From contig NC_083526.1 of the NCBI RefSeq assembly GCF_032362555.1, positions 3,244,001 through 3,308,000 on the forward strand: 64,000 bases of DNA, written 5' to 3'. The notes under the pieces are model-generated. The model was not told the DNA's origin and made no database searches. It was given only the letters and a program-made list of their open reading frames with translations. The stretch comes from Amyelois transitella. Its lineage: Eukaryota > Arthropoda > Insecta > Lepidoptera > Pyralidae. The position numbers and the translations under genes are program-made. Position 1 is the stretch's first letter. Every line of letters starts with the position of its first letter. Shown one piece after another: positions 33,991-45,587 of the stretch.

Positions 33991-34041
33991 ATTCGTAGGT
34001 ATAATTGTAATGTATGTTACATTACAATTATACCTACGAAT
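33991..34041. repeat. Perfect 24-bp hairpin with 3-bp loop
   Basis: ATTCGTAGGTATAATTGTAA then TGTA (33991-34014) is exactly complementary to 34018-34041, with TGT between. No flanking duplication was seen. The 3-base loop argues against a miRNA precursor; a foldback insertion or recent template-switch event is more likely. Confidence 0.85.
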
Positions 34042-35657
34042 AGAAATCTATTTCCAGTTTCATTTATATAACATTTTATAATAAGAAAAGCAATCAAAGG
34101 CTTTGCTTCATTAAGAACATAAAAGAAATCGGTAAGTAAAACTTAGTCCAAACATGACCTGAGAACTTTCATCTTTTCCGAAGAGGGTTAAAAATTATCG
34201 ATATCGACTTTCCAAATCTCACGCTACGCGTCCCGCTGAGGTAATAAAACGAATGGAGCACGTATTTTGACGTGAGCGGCGCTTCTGGTCGGCTGTCCCT
34301 CTTACTCGGATGCGTGTGTCTCCCTCGCTCTAACGGAGGTGGCTCGATGCTATTATAGTCTTATAGCTCGAGCTTTGCTATAAATTATGGTGCAATAGCA
34401 CCTATTCTTTTGGACACTGGTTCGCTTAGCTTCGTTTTATTTTGCATTGCTCATGTAAAATTGTTGTAAACATATATCTAGAACATAGATTAGACCAAAG
34501 CCGGGTTAAGTTCCTCTGCAAAGTTGTAGAGGTAAGGAAACCGCATAGTTATTTGACTTAGGTATATTCTCCAGTCTTTGAAGTCTGAGATCAAGCGGTC
34601 GCGAACATAGGTGAATTTGTTTGATTTTTTATAAGAAATAATGACACATGGGAATTTTACTTTAACGCTAGCGGAGCTGAAGGTAAAAGCTAGAAAAAAT
34701 ATAATATTTAGTTAATAAATTGTAAAGTTACGATAAAGTTTCGAGGCCATGCCAACATTGAGTAATTAACATACCTACCTACCTCTACAGAGATAGAAAT
34801 AAACGATTTCTTAAATCAAATTCAAACACAGAGATTCCATTAAGCGGTTACACAACACAGGATTTGAAAGGTTCAAATTGACGAATTGAAATCTCTGATT
34901 CGACGTGTTTGCCCAAAAACTTAGATTGGAATAGAAAAAAGAGGTCAATAAACAACGGTAGGCCTTTGGCGGCCCGCTGGGCCCATAAAACTGCCTATTA
35001 GGGCGTCTATTAACGCCTGTTTCCAAATAATTAGGAACTATTCACCGCCAAAGTTGTTACATTAATTGTTTATTAATATAATGGACTTCAGCTGCCAGAA
35101 TTTATAATTTTGTTAGGGGGATTGTTTATTGTAATTTGATTATGTGTGTATTAATTACAAGGATACTTATTTAAAGGTAAGTGCAGGTATTTACTTGTTT
35201 AATAAAGTAGGTACTTCTTTATTGCGATTTTTAGCGAGTGGGCTCTTATGAGATAATGAACACTTGATTATGTGTATGAACTTCTATAATATTAGGTACG
35301 TGTTAGTATAACTCTTTTTATCTCTTACGAAATGGAGAAAGTTATAGGCAAGTTTATTAAACTAGTCTTAATAGAGATCGTATAATCCTGGATCAGACCG
35401 TGTAAACAAAGTTCCCATCTAAGAAATGTTAATTTATTATCTTAACTGTAAACCAGACATAAACATATGACTAGAGATTTATTTCTTATTTATGAAAACC
35501 GCTTCCTTTGACGATTAAAACCAGAATATCATAATTTTATGAACTTTATTCCTTTGATATTCATTTGTTATTATGTCACGAAGAGAAGTTAACCAAAGAT
35601 TATTTCAACAATTCTGCTTAGCAGTAAGTTGACAGTTACTTATAGGATGATAGTCTA
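34042..35657. other. Intergenic, GC-rich patches, no gene seen
   Basis: At 34240-34350 a GC-richer stretch (GACGTGAGCGGCGCTTCTGG) and at about 34960-34990 CCTTTGGCGGCCCGCTGGGC stand out. The minus frame at 34811-35026 reads through this and has no motif. Confidence 0.35.
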
Positions 35658-35862
35658 CTAGAGGCCGCCCGCGACTTCGTCCGCATGGAAACCCTATCAA
35701 TCCCGCGGGAACTCTGGGATAAAAAGTAGCCTATGTGTTATTCTGGGTCTTCAGCTACCTACATACCAAATTTCATGGTAATCGGTTCAGTAGTTTTTGC
35801 GTGAAAGAGTAACAAACATCCATACATCCATACAAACTTTCGCCTTTATAATAGTAGTAGGA
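35658..35862 (-). mobile_element. Helitron-like element, about 205 bp
   Basis: On the minus strand it starts A|TCCTACTACTATTATAAAG and ends GGCCTCTAG|T. A GCGGACGAAGTCGC hairpin lies close to the 3' end, as in the 5226-5889 element. Internal ACTGAACCGATTACCATGAA is the common motif of this group. Confidence 0.65.
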
Positions 35863-36451
35863 TATCACTTTTTTAATGTTACGTTAGCCAGTGTTCGTTT
35901 CATTTAGATCTACTTTTGGTAGTTACCTAGATTAAAGTCTAGTCACGCGTGCCATTCTACAAAGGCTGAACTGCCACGCAAGTTGCATCCTCAGAATTTT
36001 TAAAACTAATATTCACGTTACATTATTAATTAATAACATCTAATTATAGCCATACTTGACCACCATCAGTCTGACGTGACCGTTAATTCTGACGTTAAAT
36101 ACATCCTTATAATATTATCGGATTAGGTATACTATGTAGGCCTACAATATACGAAAAACTTCTTTATAACCTTGATATAAGAATCAAAATCTAATAGTTT
36201 GTTAATAAGATTGTTTGACAAATCTGACAGACGGCAATGATCAAAAGGAACTTTGTCTCATTAGTACTCGTGGCTCAAATGAATTGATATGCGAACAATG
36301 CCTTCAAATCTTTAATACGATAAGGTCCTCGGTGGATTAAACACGCGTCACAATTTGGTATGGTGAACTAATAGTTGAGAGATAAATACAGAAAATATAT
36401 CATTTATAGCTATGAATATATTTTACTTGCGGCTATACACACGGGAATTGA

Positions 36452-36739
36452 GTGCCGCAGTCACGGGGCGATAGAAAAACTATTGCAAAATTTCAGCCTG
36501 TAAAGTATGTTGGTAATGGAGAAGGAGATACTCGTACTTATCGCTTGAACAAAAGCGAGTACATTAATACGGCAGATCAATTTATAGATGTAAATTATAG
36601 AACGACACAATTTATAACATCTTTCCACAGGAATCGACTGGGCAATACGAAAATTAATTTAAATTTCGAAAAAGACGTGCCATCTCTTCGTCTATATTGG
36701 TGCGGCCTCTTTAGTCCGGGATTTAGGCTCGTTATGTGA
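36452..36739 (+). CDS. Unrecognised 95-codon open frame
   Basis: The frame has even, protein-like composition: it includes KFQPVKYVGNGEGDTRTY, INTADQFIDV and TSFHRNRLGN. It is open a little further upstream, and nothing around it supports a promoter or splice partner. It may be a decayed mobile or captured sequence. Confidence 0.3.
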   Translation: MPQSRGDRKTIAKFQPVKYVGNGEGDTRTYRLNKSEYINTADQFIDVNYRTTQFITSFHRNRLGNTKINLNFEKDVPSLRLYWCGLFSPGFRLVM

Positions 36740-37341
36740 CAGTGACGCGACAGCCTGCCTGCTTAGCTCATTGATACCGGTAACCGGTACCGGTACCAAT
36801 GACACCCATCGACCAATTAAAACTATACCGACGTTATTTCTAGTGACGTTGAGCTGTTGAGATGAGATTAAATTAATAAAAGGTCCTTACGGCGTTTTGT
36901 TTTAATCTGGTTTTTGGGCCGAGCGAAATAATTTGTAGGTATGTCGTATCGGCGATTAAGGACTCTTCACTTGGGAATCCGCAGCTCGGCTCGCGAAAAC
37001 GAAAATACCTCATTTATTTGCTTGTGATAACTTCCTAGCTAAATTTGCTAAATTTCAATTTGGTAATTACTAGTTTCCCATTAAGCGAGAATAAACATAC
37101 ATAAAGATAGTCTGATAAAAACATAAAAGTAAATTTAATCTTCTTTTTGTCAAATTCATATAGAAACCTTATAAGTACTTATAATTTTGTTGGCCATATC
37201 TTTCAAGTACTGAATATCAGTCAGTTACAGATTTTTATATGTAGATAGATAATAGGTATGTATCTGGTATTCAGCTTCATTTTGTTATTAAACGCCTAAC
37301 TTAAATCATTAACGTTTTTTAATTAAGTATAACTAATAATT

Positions 37342-37397
37342 GCTTCTCTTCCTGCCGGATTGTAAAAGTGCTTCTCTGCCTGCCGGATTGTAAAAGT
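37342..37397 (+). repeat. 28-bp tandem duplication
   Basis: Two units (37342-37369, 37370-37397) of GCTTCTCT.CCTGCCGGATTG plus TAAAAGT differ at one base. Confidence 0.85.
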
Positions 37398-37440
37398 AAA
37401 TAGAGGGATGGCGTTTTCACTTGAAATTATTCTCTTAGGT

Positions 37441-37690
37441 AATTTGGTTTCCGGTAAACTTTAAAATAGAACCACTCTAAATCAAAATTTCCATGGATGT
37501 CGTGAAAGGCGTTTAATGGATATGTTTAAAAACTTAAGATGCCTCTTATAGGCGATGGGCTAGCAAGCTGTCACTATTTGAATCTCAATTCCATTTTGAA
37601 GCCATATAGCTGAATGTGGCCTTTCAGTCTTTTCGAGACTGTTGACTCTGTCTACCCCACAAGGGATATAGACGTGACTATATGTATGTC
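37441..37690 (-). repeat. Family A repeat, near full length
   Basis: GGTTTCCGGTAAACTT opens the copy. It is followed by AATAGAACCACTC, GGCGATGGGCTAGCAAGC, CACTATTTGAATCTCAATTC, GTCTTTTCGAGACTG and GTCTACCCCACAAGGGATAT with ATGTATG at the end. Confidence 0.75.
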
Positions 37691-38153
37691 TACGCATTTG
37701 GATAAAAGATTATCTTAACAATTCGTAAATCATGTCATCATCTGCTCCGAACTCTCGATGATGGAATAGTCATTATGAGAACGTTAGTTTCACAATTCTA
37801 TTATGGTGTAGTCTGTAATTTTATTCTGAATGTAAGAAAGTATCTAAGTACATGTCAAAAGAAAAGTGTTAACTATACTTCAGTTAGGAGTACTAAAGAC
37901 AAAACTATTGTCGATAAAGGTAAATTTTTTACACTCAGGATTCCTTTAAGGCCGATGGGCTCTTAACCGGTCAACATTTCCAAAAGACAATACCATTATC
38001 AATCCCTCCAGCGAAATGTGACTTTGTGACTATCAATGTTGTCTAGCTCGGAAGAGAAAAATACATGATGGGTAAGTATTAAGCGTATCGTTATAGTCAA
38101 AAAACTAAGGTGCACATTCTGCAATTACGAGTATATGTAGTTAGATTTTCATC

Positions 38154-38268
38154 TCTAGCGGGGTAGAAAAACCCTCTGTCATCAACAGTCTTGAAAAGAC
38201 TGAAAGATTGTTTGGCTTCGATATGGAATTGAGATTGAAATAGTTACTAGCACATTGCCTAAAATAAC
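38154..38268 (+). repeat. Family A repeat fragment
   Basis: GCGGGGTAGAAAAACCC, CAACAGTCTTGAAAAGACTG and GGAATTGAGATTGAAATAG in plus orientation. Confidence 0.65.
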
Positions 38269-39262
38269 AAATATTAATGGCTTTTAAATATAACTTTTGC
38301 AATTTCTTTTATCTATCAAATTTTAAAGCAGTTTAGTACGTTATTGTACACTGATTTCCAAATGCCAGTTTCAAAATGCGCCGTGCGATCCTTCGTCATA
38401 CTAATAGTCCAATAAACGCCCATTTATAACATAATTGTACTTTAATATACCCACACACGCCGCGAAACGCCGAAAACATGACAAAACCACTTCATTATCG
38501 CCTATTGTTGCGATTTCACTCCACTTCCAATAGTTATTGTGATCATCTACATTTTGGCACGCTGTTTATTTTCTGTGCATCTAACTTGGGATGTAAAGTT
38601 TAAATTCCTTTGTCAATGACGTTGGTAAATTTTATGTCATCAAAATAAATAATTCTTTCTGAATTCGAATATGAATAAATTGGTTTTGGCGCGTTGTGAA
38701 AGAATTGTCTATGGAGGTACGAAGTATTGAGCCATAGAGTTGCATTTACTTTTTTTATAGGGCAGTTGTGCCAACTGCTAAACGATTCATCATTTTGGCG
38801 ATGCCTCTTGTTAATTCGTTACAGGAGGCTGGGTATTCGGGTCATTCTTTATCCTTAGGGGAAGTGTGAGAAAAAAGTTAAGTTCTATTATTGAATTTCT
38901 ATTAATATTATGTTCGATTCGATTTTATCGATCGATTATAAACTGTATGTTCTAACGTAATTTATGAGTCATCAATTTATAGGTATTTATTTCTTCAAAA
39001 TTCAAAGATGGTTATGTAAAAATCATACCTAAACAATTTAGAAAAATAAATTACTTACTACAAAATAAATTGAAATAAATATACCTATGCTAAATTATTT
39101 CCAACGCAGTTATCTTTAATTACCGTATCCCAAAAGGTTATTCATAAATAGTAAAACAGTATTTAGCTTTAATTCGTAATGTTACAAGGCAATTTGTTGT
39201 GGAGTAAAAAACATATTATTTTTATTTATTTATAGCTATTTTTAGGACAAAGTTACAATTAA

Positions 39263-39345
39263 TAAATATTTGTAATAATCAATGCTACGAGGCCTACGAG
39301 AGCTACGAAGCCACGACTGCTACGAACATATAGGTGAGTTATTAA
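39263..39345 (+). repeat. Degenerate GCTACGA-type tandem words
   Basis: CAATGCTACGAGGCCTACGA, GAGCTACGAAGCCACGAC and TGCTACGAAC form a short array of imperfect 10-13-bp units. Confidence 0.4.
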
Positions 39346-39403
39346 AAATCTCGTTGCAATGGGTTATTATATTATTTATTGCTTTACCTCTTTATTAAAA
39401 TAA

Positions 39404-39440
39404 CTAGCTCTTACCCGTAGCTTCGCCCGCGTGAAATTAG
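39404..39440 (-). mobile_element. Helitron-like 3' end fragment
   Basis: ACTAGCTCTTACCCGTAGC and TTCGCCCGCGTGAAATTAG are the reversed terminal CTAGT and GC-rich subterminal segment. The rest is missing, and a family A fragment begins shortly after. Confidence 0.45.
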
Positions 39441-39457
39441 CGTCACCTACCCAAAGA

Positions 39458-39575
39458 ATCTAGTATTTGAATCCAAAATTTTGTCATTAGGACAAACAGC
39501 TGAACGTGGCCTTTCTGTCTTTTCAAGGCTGTTGACTGTGTCTTCTCCGCAAGGGATATAGACGTGTTTATATGA
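39458..39575 (-). repeat. Family A repeat fragment
   Basis: CTAGTATTTGAATCC, GCTGAACGTGGCCTTTCTGT, TTTTCAAGGCTGTTGACTG and CGCAAGGGATATAGACGTG. Confidence 0.65.
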
Positions 39576-42500
39576 ATTAATACAATACAAAAGAATACAG
39601 TATTGCTATGCTATGTACGATTAAAAAAAAATTAAATGATTAAACGTTTTATCTAGTAAAACTAATAAAGTATCTATAATAGTATTACTAATTACATGAA
39701 AAATGAAATGGTTAAAACCTATGACAAAAGAACAGCACGCCAAAAAAAAATTGAAACAAAATGGCGCACAACTGTCATCGCTGGAGGCGGCGTGTTCCTA
39801 AATTAATTACACAAATGTTAATTAAACGATGTTTCCATTAAGACGACCATTATTCAATGTCTATTCGTATCTGACAAACCGTGACGTGTATTTAATTTTT
39901 TATATTTCTAGACATTAAAGGGTTGTAAAAACTAGACATCAGGCGTTGTTATAGCAATCGGCAAATGAACTGAAAGGTTCTTCTCGCTGGTCAATGAATG
40001 TCAGTGATTACAACTTTTTGGCGGAAGCGCAAACGTCATGTTGTTTGTGCTGTGATTTTTTTTCCAACATGTGTGTAATCGACTTTAAATAATTAATAAG
40101 TGTGGATTAATGACTTTAACGTGTTCGTGGACAAGTATGTCTATGGGAGAGTGTTACAATACTTATAACGAATTGAGAGATTTTTGATGTTGTTTCAAAA
40201 AGTCCCGAGAAATGCTGAAGTAAAGCATCCACAGGCTCTACTCGACACTGGCACACTTATCAGCTCATGAAGAAGTTTAATTGGCATAATGAAGAATGAA
40301 GACAAATGTTACGATTCTTGAGTGGGTAAATTAGGTTTTGCACAAAAGCGACTCCCGTCTGAACTAGCTCTGTAACATTGAACGGAAACATAACTTATTC
40401 ATACATAATAACTATTCGAAAATTAGTAGGTTTAGTTTATTTCCTAAGTTTTTATTTTTGGTCATAACAAACTCATAATGTGGGGTTTCACATGGCTATT
40501 ACATGTTTCAATCTTATAAACAGCATAACTAATAAATACTAATAACGTACGGCAATATGTCCGACTTTTGTAGATTTTTTGTGAAATAAAATTTTAAATA
40601 AATAAATAAATGTAAGCCACGCAACGTAAAAACTCACAGAGATATGAAATTGAAGGACATTACATTTCTGTAATTATGTTTAATATTATATGTAGAACGT
40701 GAGTGTAATTTTCTAGATGGGTACTTACTTAACTATTTTATTAGCAGTAGGTATAATTTGTAGCTACGAAAGTATGTTTTTACATTATCTAAACACTCAA
40801 TGCTCATAATAATTATGTTAATAGCACAACAATAAATTGAATACCTTCGTTTTGGTAAATTACACGAATGATACGAGCACTCAAAAGAATAATTACAGCT
40901 TGCAACACCTTCAGAAAACAAATTCCCTGCCTTTCATTGCGGTTCTAAAACAAATGTAACGTAATAACATCCTATGATTGTGCTCCATAATTATTTTGAA
41001 TTTCGAATTGTTGCGTTTGAAATCAACAACTGTTTTATAATTTTGCCAGTGTAAGTTGACACCTCGACGTTAACCCCGTCTTTGCCAAAAGATGACTCAG
41101 TAGGTGTTCGAATACGTTTTTGGGGGCGTACTAAAATTGGCCGCATTACAATGAAACGCTACACCCTACCATCACGGAGGCCGACCTCAAAATTACAGTA
41201 TTAAATTCGGAACAAAGAGACCGAAAGTTGTACTTTTAAAATTTCAATATCGAAGGACTTAAGGGATGTATCAATAGTCTTAATTAGTTTGTAAATGGAA
41301 GTTGCATTAACAGCTCATGGCTATATTATTATGGGTTTTCTTCAATGACGCATTTTATTTCGCTAATGATCGTATTGCTTACTTAATTTGTTTAATTCTT
41401 TTTAATTTTTCGTGTTCTTCGATGAATTTCATTGTTGCTATATTTTTTCATGTTAAATTTTTTTTCAATTGGTACTGGCTAACAATAAAATTTATGTTTT
41501 TAACAAAATCTGGAGTGTTATTATATTAAAAAAGGTTGTTGAAAAAAGGTTTTATCGAGATCTTTTCTTATATGTAAATTACCAGACCCACCTATGTATC
41601 CAACAATAAAGAAAACTTCTGGGAAAATTATACATTTAAGTACAATTATTCATTCTTGACCCCTTACAAGTTATACTTTAATATTCTTTTAGTTTCGGAA
41701 ATACTACGTTTAGCTGGATATTATTAGATATGGTATTGGGAATCGGATAGTGATGGGTTGCTTATAAGTTCAATGTTTATCTTCTTTTATAATCTGAGCG
41801 GGATAAAAAACATACTTCGTTTTTGTTTTGCTATCAGATAAGCATGGAAGCTTACAAAATAGAATGTTTGTTGCCTTAGTTAGTTTGTACGGCTTTTACG
41901 ACATCTACGAAAAAGATTTTGATGAATAAATATAGAACCTAATTAGATAACAACTAGGTAAATATCTATTAGAAATATCGACGCTCATGCTTTAGATATT
42001 TAAAATAAGTAGGTATTTCATAGAGTTTCTTATGAAGTCTAGGGGATATTTTTTCAAAATTACCACGTGATCCAAAATATCGTAATATTTTCATTAAAAA
42101 CGCGTAGAGACACTAGCTTACTCTAGTCTAAAAATAAGAGTAACATTATCACGATCGACTAGAAAGTGGTGTCCACGTGCCGTCGAGGACAATCTGAGCA
42201 ATTAAAAGTCGTCGACGCCACGGCAACGCTCATCGAACAATTATTTATTGTTTACGGTTCATCACTTGAGGATACCGACATTGTTAACGTATTAAAACCT
42301 CCGTTGAATATTCAAATACCACCACATCGGTATTGCGTGATACGTTATACGTCTATTGTAACAAGAGACTCGATTTTCTTTTTGAAGTAAGTGTGCCAGA
42401 GCTCTTTCAAAACTGGTGATTGTGCGACCAATTAACGAATAACAAACTCAGCCCGTAACTAATACTCGTACAGTTTTAACAATTTGAGTTTAGAACGTAT

Positions 42501-42868
42501 TTTTAATTTGACATCGGTGTTACGTATGGTAGAATACTTAGTGATGGGACAATTTTGTCGGGAAATATTTAATTTTCATATTAATTATTCATTTGATGGA
42601 GGACACGACTGAAAGGTTTTCAGTTGGTATTCTGTTGAAATAAACTAAGGTGAAGTCACGTTTAACTGTTGTCCCCCGCAAACTTAGTCCTCGCGAACAC
42701 TAACTTTTTTTTTACAAAATTTTAAATATCTTAGTCGCTTTGCTCGCTCGGTCATAAAGTTTTACATGGTAAGCTTGACCATAATATAGAAGCCTTAGTT
42801 CGGTTTAAAAAATTGAACTGTCAACAGTTACACAAACAGTATACATTCTCAACGTTATTAAGTAGTCA
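39576..42868. other. Intergenic, no gene seen
   Basis: A SINE family D fragment (minus) lies at about 40306-40380 (CGACTCCCGTCTGAACTAGC). A GC-richer block at 41060-41170 and a patch at 42160-42380 have less repeat-like sequence and could be conserved non-coding DNA. ORF-sized frames here show no motifs. Confidence 0.35.
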
Positions 42869-42945
42869 GTCCCGGTACTTAAATAGAATTGGACCACTCC
42901 ATCTCTTTCCCATAGATGTCGTAAAAGGCTTATAAGGGAATGAGC
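42869..42945 (-). repeat. Family A repeat fragment
   Basis: CCCGGTACTTAAATAGAATTG, GGACCACTCCATCTCTTTCC and ATAGATGTCGTAAAAGGC match the hairpin-proximal part of family A. Confidence 0.65.
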
Positions 42946-43245
42946 ACATCTAGTGCAGCTAAGTCCAAGTCAGAGGGGAGTCATCATTATCATCAAATCA
43001 GCCGTATCAGGCCCCCCAATGTCTTCCACCTCGCTCTGCTGGAGGTGACCTGCATCCAACTTTTTAAAAGATAAAAGACTAGAGCGCTTTGTTAAAAAAA
43101 TCTGACTTACCCAATCCGTTATCATGGTTAAAACGCGTACTGCGCCCGCTCCTATATCTCCTCCTAGAGCTCCTAAATCAATAAAGGTAAGATGTAACCG
43201 GAATTAATGAGAGGAGGAGGAAGATTAAACAATTTGCGAAATTAT

Positions 43246-43330
43246 AAACATACATACATATAATCACGTCTATATCCCTTGCGGGGTAGACAGAGCCAAT
43301 AGTCTTGAAAAGACTGATAGGCCCATCGGA
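43246..43330 (+). repeat. Family A repeat head with (CATA)n
   Basis: ACATACATACATATAATCAC, GTCTATATCCCTTGCGGGG and AGTCTTGAAAAGACTGATAG. The copy ends near a hairpin at 43335. Confidence 0.75.
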
Positions 43331-43334
43331 ACCG

Positions 43335-43372
43335 ACACTGCATGAATTATTTGCATGTAATTCATGCAGTGT
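43335..43372. repeat. 15-bp perfect inverted repeat
   Basis: ACACTGCATGAATTA (43335-43349) and its complement (43358-43372) flank the loop TTTGCATG. Confidence 0.8.
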
Positions 43373-43640
43373 GCTAATTATATATATTCTTATCTTACCA
43401 GGCACGCGACGTCCTATCGCTTTTACTAACAAAGCGAATTTTCGTAATACGTATCCGAGCGCGGAGCCAATGGCTTTCACGGGCCCATGAGAATATGGAC
43501 ATTTAACACGGCTAGAACGGCTTGTATGGAATATTTTTAATTGTTTCTCCCTAGTTGGTTTGTTTTTCGGCAACTTTGATCCACGTGGGTCGTTTTGGGT
43601 CAATATTTAACTTTATACTTACTTACCTTATTTCTAGTTA

Positions 43641-43830
43641 CATACCTACATACATAAAATCACGCCTCCTTCCCGGAGGGGTAGGCAGAGACTACCTCTT
43701 TCCACTTGCCACGATCTCTGCATATTTCTTTTGCTTCATCCACATTCATAACTCTCTTCATGCAAGCTCGGCGGTTTCGGGTGCTTTTGACCTGACCCTT
43801 TACCAGGACGTCCTTAATTCTAGTTTCAAG
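43641..43830 (+). repeat. Family B repeat, longest copy
   Basis: A (CATA)n head, then AAATCACGCCTCCTTCCCGG, CACTTGCCACGATCTCTGC, CTTCATCCACATTCATAAC, TGCAAGCTCGGCGGTTTCGG and CAGGACGTCCTTAATTC. It serves as the reference for the family. Confidence 0.75.
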
Positions 43831-43984
43831 TCTTAATGATTTTGAAATAAATAAAGATGCACGGTTTCTGATCTTGGAAACTGGTACCAGTTGCAGTACT
43901 AGTGTTTAACTTCTAATCATTACATAGTATAAAGAAAAGTCATTTCCCGCGTCTCTCCTATGTAAGTATGCTTAGATCTTTATA

Positions 43985-44270
43985 ATTACACATCGGATTT
44001 TGATGCAGTATTTTTAGTGATTCAAGAGAAAGGTATATGTATAAATGCTATTCGTGCGAAGCCGGGGCGGGTCGCTTGTTTATTGGCTAATGATTTTGGT
44101 TTACATGGCTTTCAGGAAATCGCAAGTCCGGGGTGTGCAAAAAGTCCTGTTGACGCCCGTTGCGCCGGGAATTTCCTTTCTTAACAGAGGTCTTCTAGTT
44201 ACAATCTACCTTCCTGCCAAATTTCATCTTTATGGGCTCAGTATTTGATATTTCGTGATCAGTCATGTCA
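43985..44270 (+). mobile_element. Decayed Helitron-like and adjacent repeat fragments
   Basis: ACATCGGATTTTGATGCAG and GTGCGAAGCCGGGGCGGGTC are the body and end of the Helitron-like group (to about 44080). From about 44190, TTCCTGCCAAATTTCATC and GTATTTGATATTTCGTGATC belong to a second dispersed repeat. Confidence 0.45.
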
Positions 44271-44694
44271 GTGTTTTTTCCTTTCTATAGATGCCGCTCT
44301 CTACATATACATAGATGTTTCTTTAGTAGAAAATTGCCCAAAACTGCGAGCGAAACTCATGAGTTTCATAATTAAAAATAAGTATTTCATTTTCTTTCTA
44401 TCATTTACAAATTAGACCAATTAGAAAAGGGAAATAAGTTATTAGGTTATGATACTTACAAAAAGCTCGCGAACGAACTTATAAGAGCTTTCCCATCAAA
44501 TGTTCCACTACCATCACCGATGATTGATGAGGCCACACCTGTGGTCTAAGACCCGCTGGATGGCTCTATCAGGTACAGGGGACCACACATAGAGTGTGTT
44601 TTTCAATAAATATTATAACTTTATGTATTAACTATTAATAAAACTGAGCATGTGCATTTTTTAATGTGCTAACACAAATGGGATTCTTATTTTA

Positions 44695-44802
44695 GCTGAT
44701 AAGCTAGCAACCTGTCGCTATAACACTCGTCATATAGTCTCTTCCAAGACTACAAGGCTCTGTTTACCCCTTAAGGGATAAAGAGGTGATTGTATGTATG
44801 TA
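44695..44802 (-). repeat. Family A repeat fragment
   Basis: AGCTAGCAACCTGTCGCTA, TCTTCCAAGACTACAAGGC and CCTTAAGGGATAAAGAGGTG with a (TATG)n end. Confidence 0.55.
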
Positions 44803-44875
44803 TGTGATTTTAGTTCGTGTCACAGAATCCGTACTGTACCTTAGGTATCCTGATTTCTACAATATCTTTGATAGA

Positions 44876-44970
44876 CATGCATACTTACATAAAATCACGC
44901 ATCTCTCCCGAAGCAGTTTCTACTTGCCACGATCTTGCATACTTCTTTTGCTTCATACATACAAGTCATG
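44876..44970 (+). repeat. Family B repeat, internally deleted
   Basis: GCATACTTACATAAAATCAC, CGCATCTCTCCCGAAGCAG and CTACTTGCCACGATCTTGC. Confidence 0.65.
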
Positions 44971-45139
44971 CTGTTTTTATTGCTTTTGATATTGTAGAAT
45001 AATAGTAAAGTGTACGATTGTTTCTGCACCTAATCTTGAAATTTCACCCATACACTTGGTTAGGAATAAATAAATAACTAGGTATATAAAGAAAATTTTT
45101 AAAAATAGAAAATTGCTTTGTATGTATTTTGATGATTTA

Positions 45140-45571
45140 AGTTGTAGCTTACGTCACTCTCCAGACCATTAACTAAGTATCTTAACTCAAAAATAAAACA
45201 TTAAAATACGTTTGCACGTGAAGACGAGACATTATAAAGGGATAAGATTCAGATTTTCGGTGGTCGAATCGGTAAGGTGCCCGGTTAAAATGCGTGTGGC
45301 GCAAAAAGGCACAGGTTCGAATCCCACCTTGGCTATGTACTCCAATGACCATTTTCGAAGTTATGTACATTCGTCGTATACTTACCGATGGTCTTTCGGC
45401 ATAATTCAGGCAACTGGATGTGTAACCATGATCGATCCAATCCGGTTAGCTTCCCATGCAAAGGTTGCGGGGGTCAGAGTGGAGTCGCTTCGTGTAAAAA
45501 CTAGCTTCACCCAATCCATGGTCCGGAGATAACCCCGGACTCTGCAGAGTGGTGAGGATGCAGAAGAAGAA
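45140..45571 (+). mobile_element. tRNA-headed SINE (family D) with 16-bp target duplication
   Basis: The element is bounded by GTATTTTGATGATTTA at 45124-45139 and 45572-45587. The tRNA-like segment starts near 45256 (GGTGGTCGAATCGGTAAGG) and has a perfect B box GGTTCGAATCC (45313-45323). The body includes GCAACTGGATGTGTAACCAT and GTTGCGGGGGTCAGAGTGGA; the end is GATGCAGAAGAAGA. About 116 bp upstream of the tRNA-like part is not found in the second copy. Confidence 0.85.
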
Positions 45572-45587
45572 GTATTTTGATGATTTA

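Noticed and set aside
42166-42390. 74-codon plus frame
   Set aside because: No motif, no neighbouring exon signals and no conserved feature visible.
45212-45532. 106-codon plus frame
   Set aside because: It is read through the SINE between 45140 and 45571.
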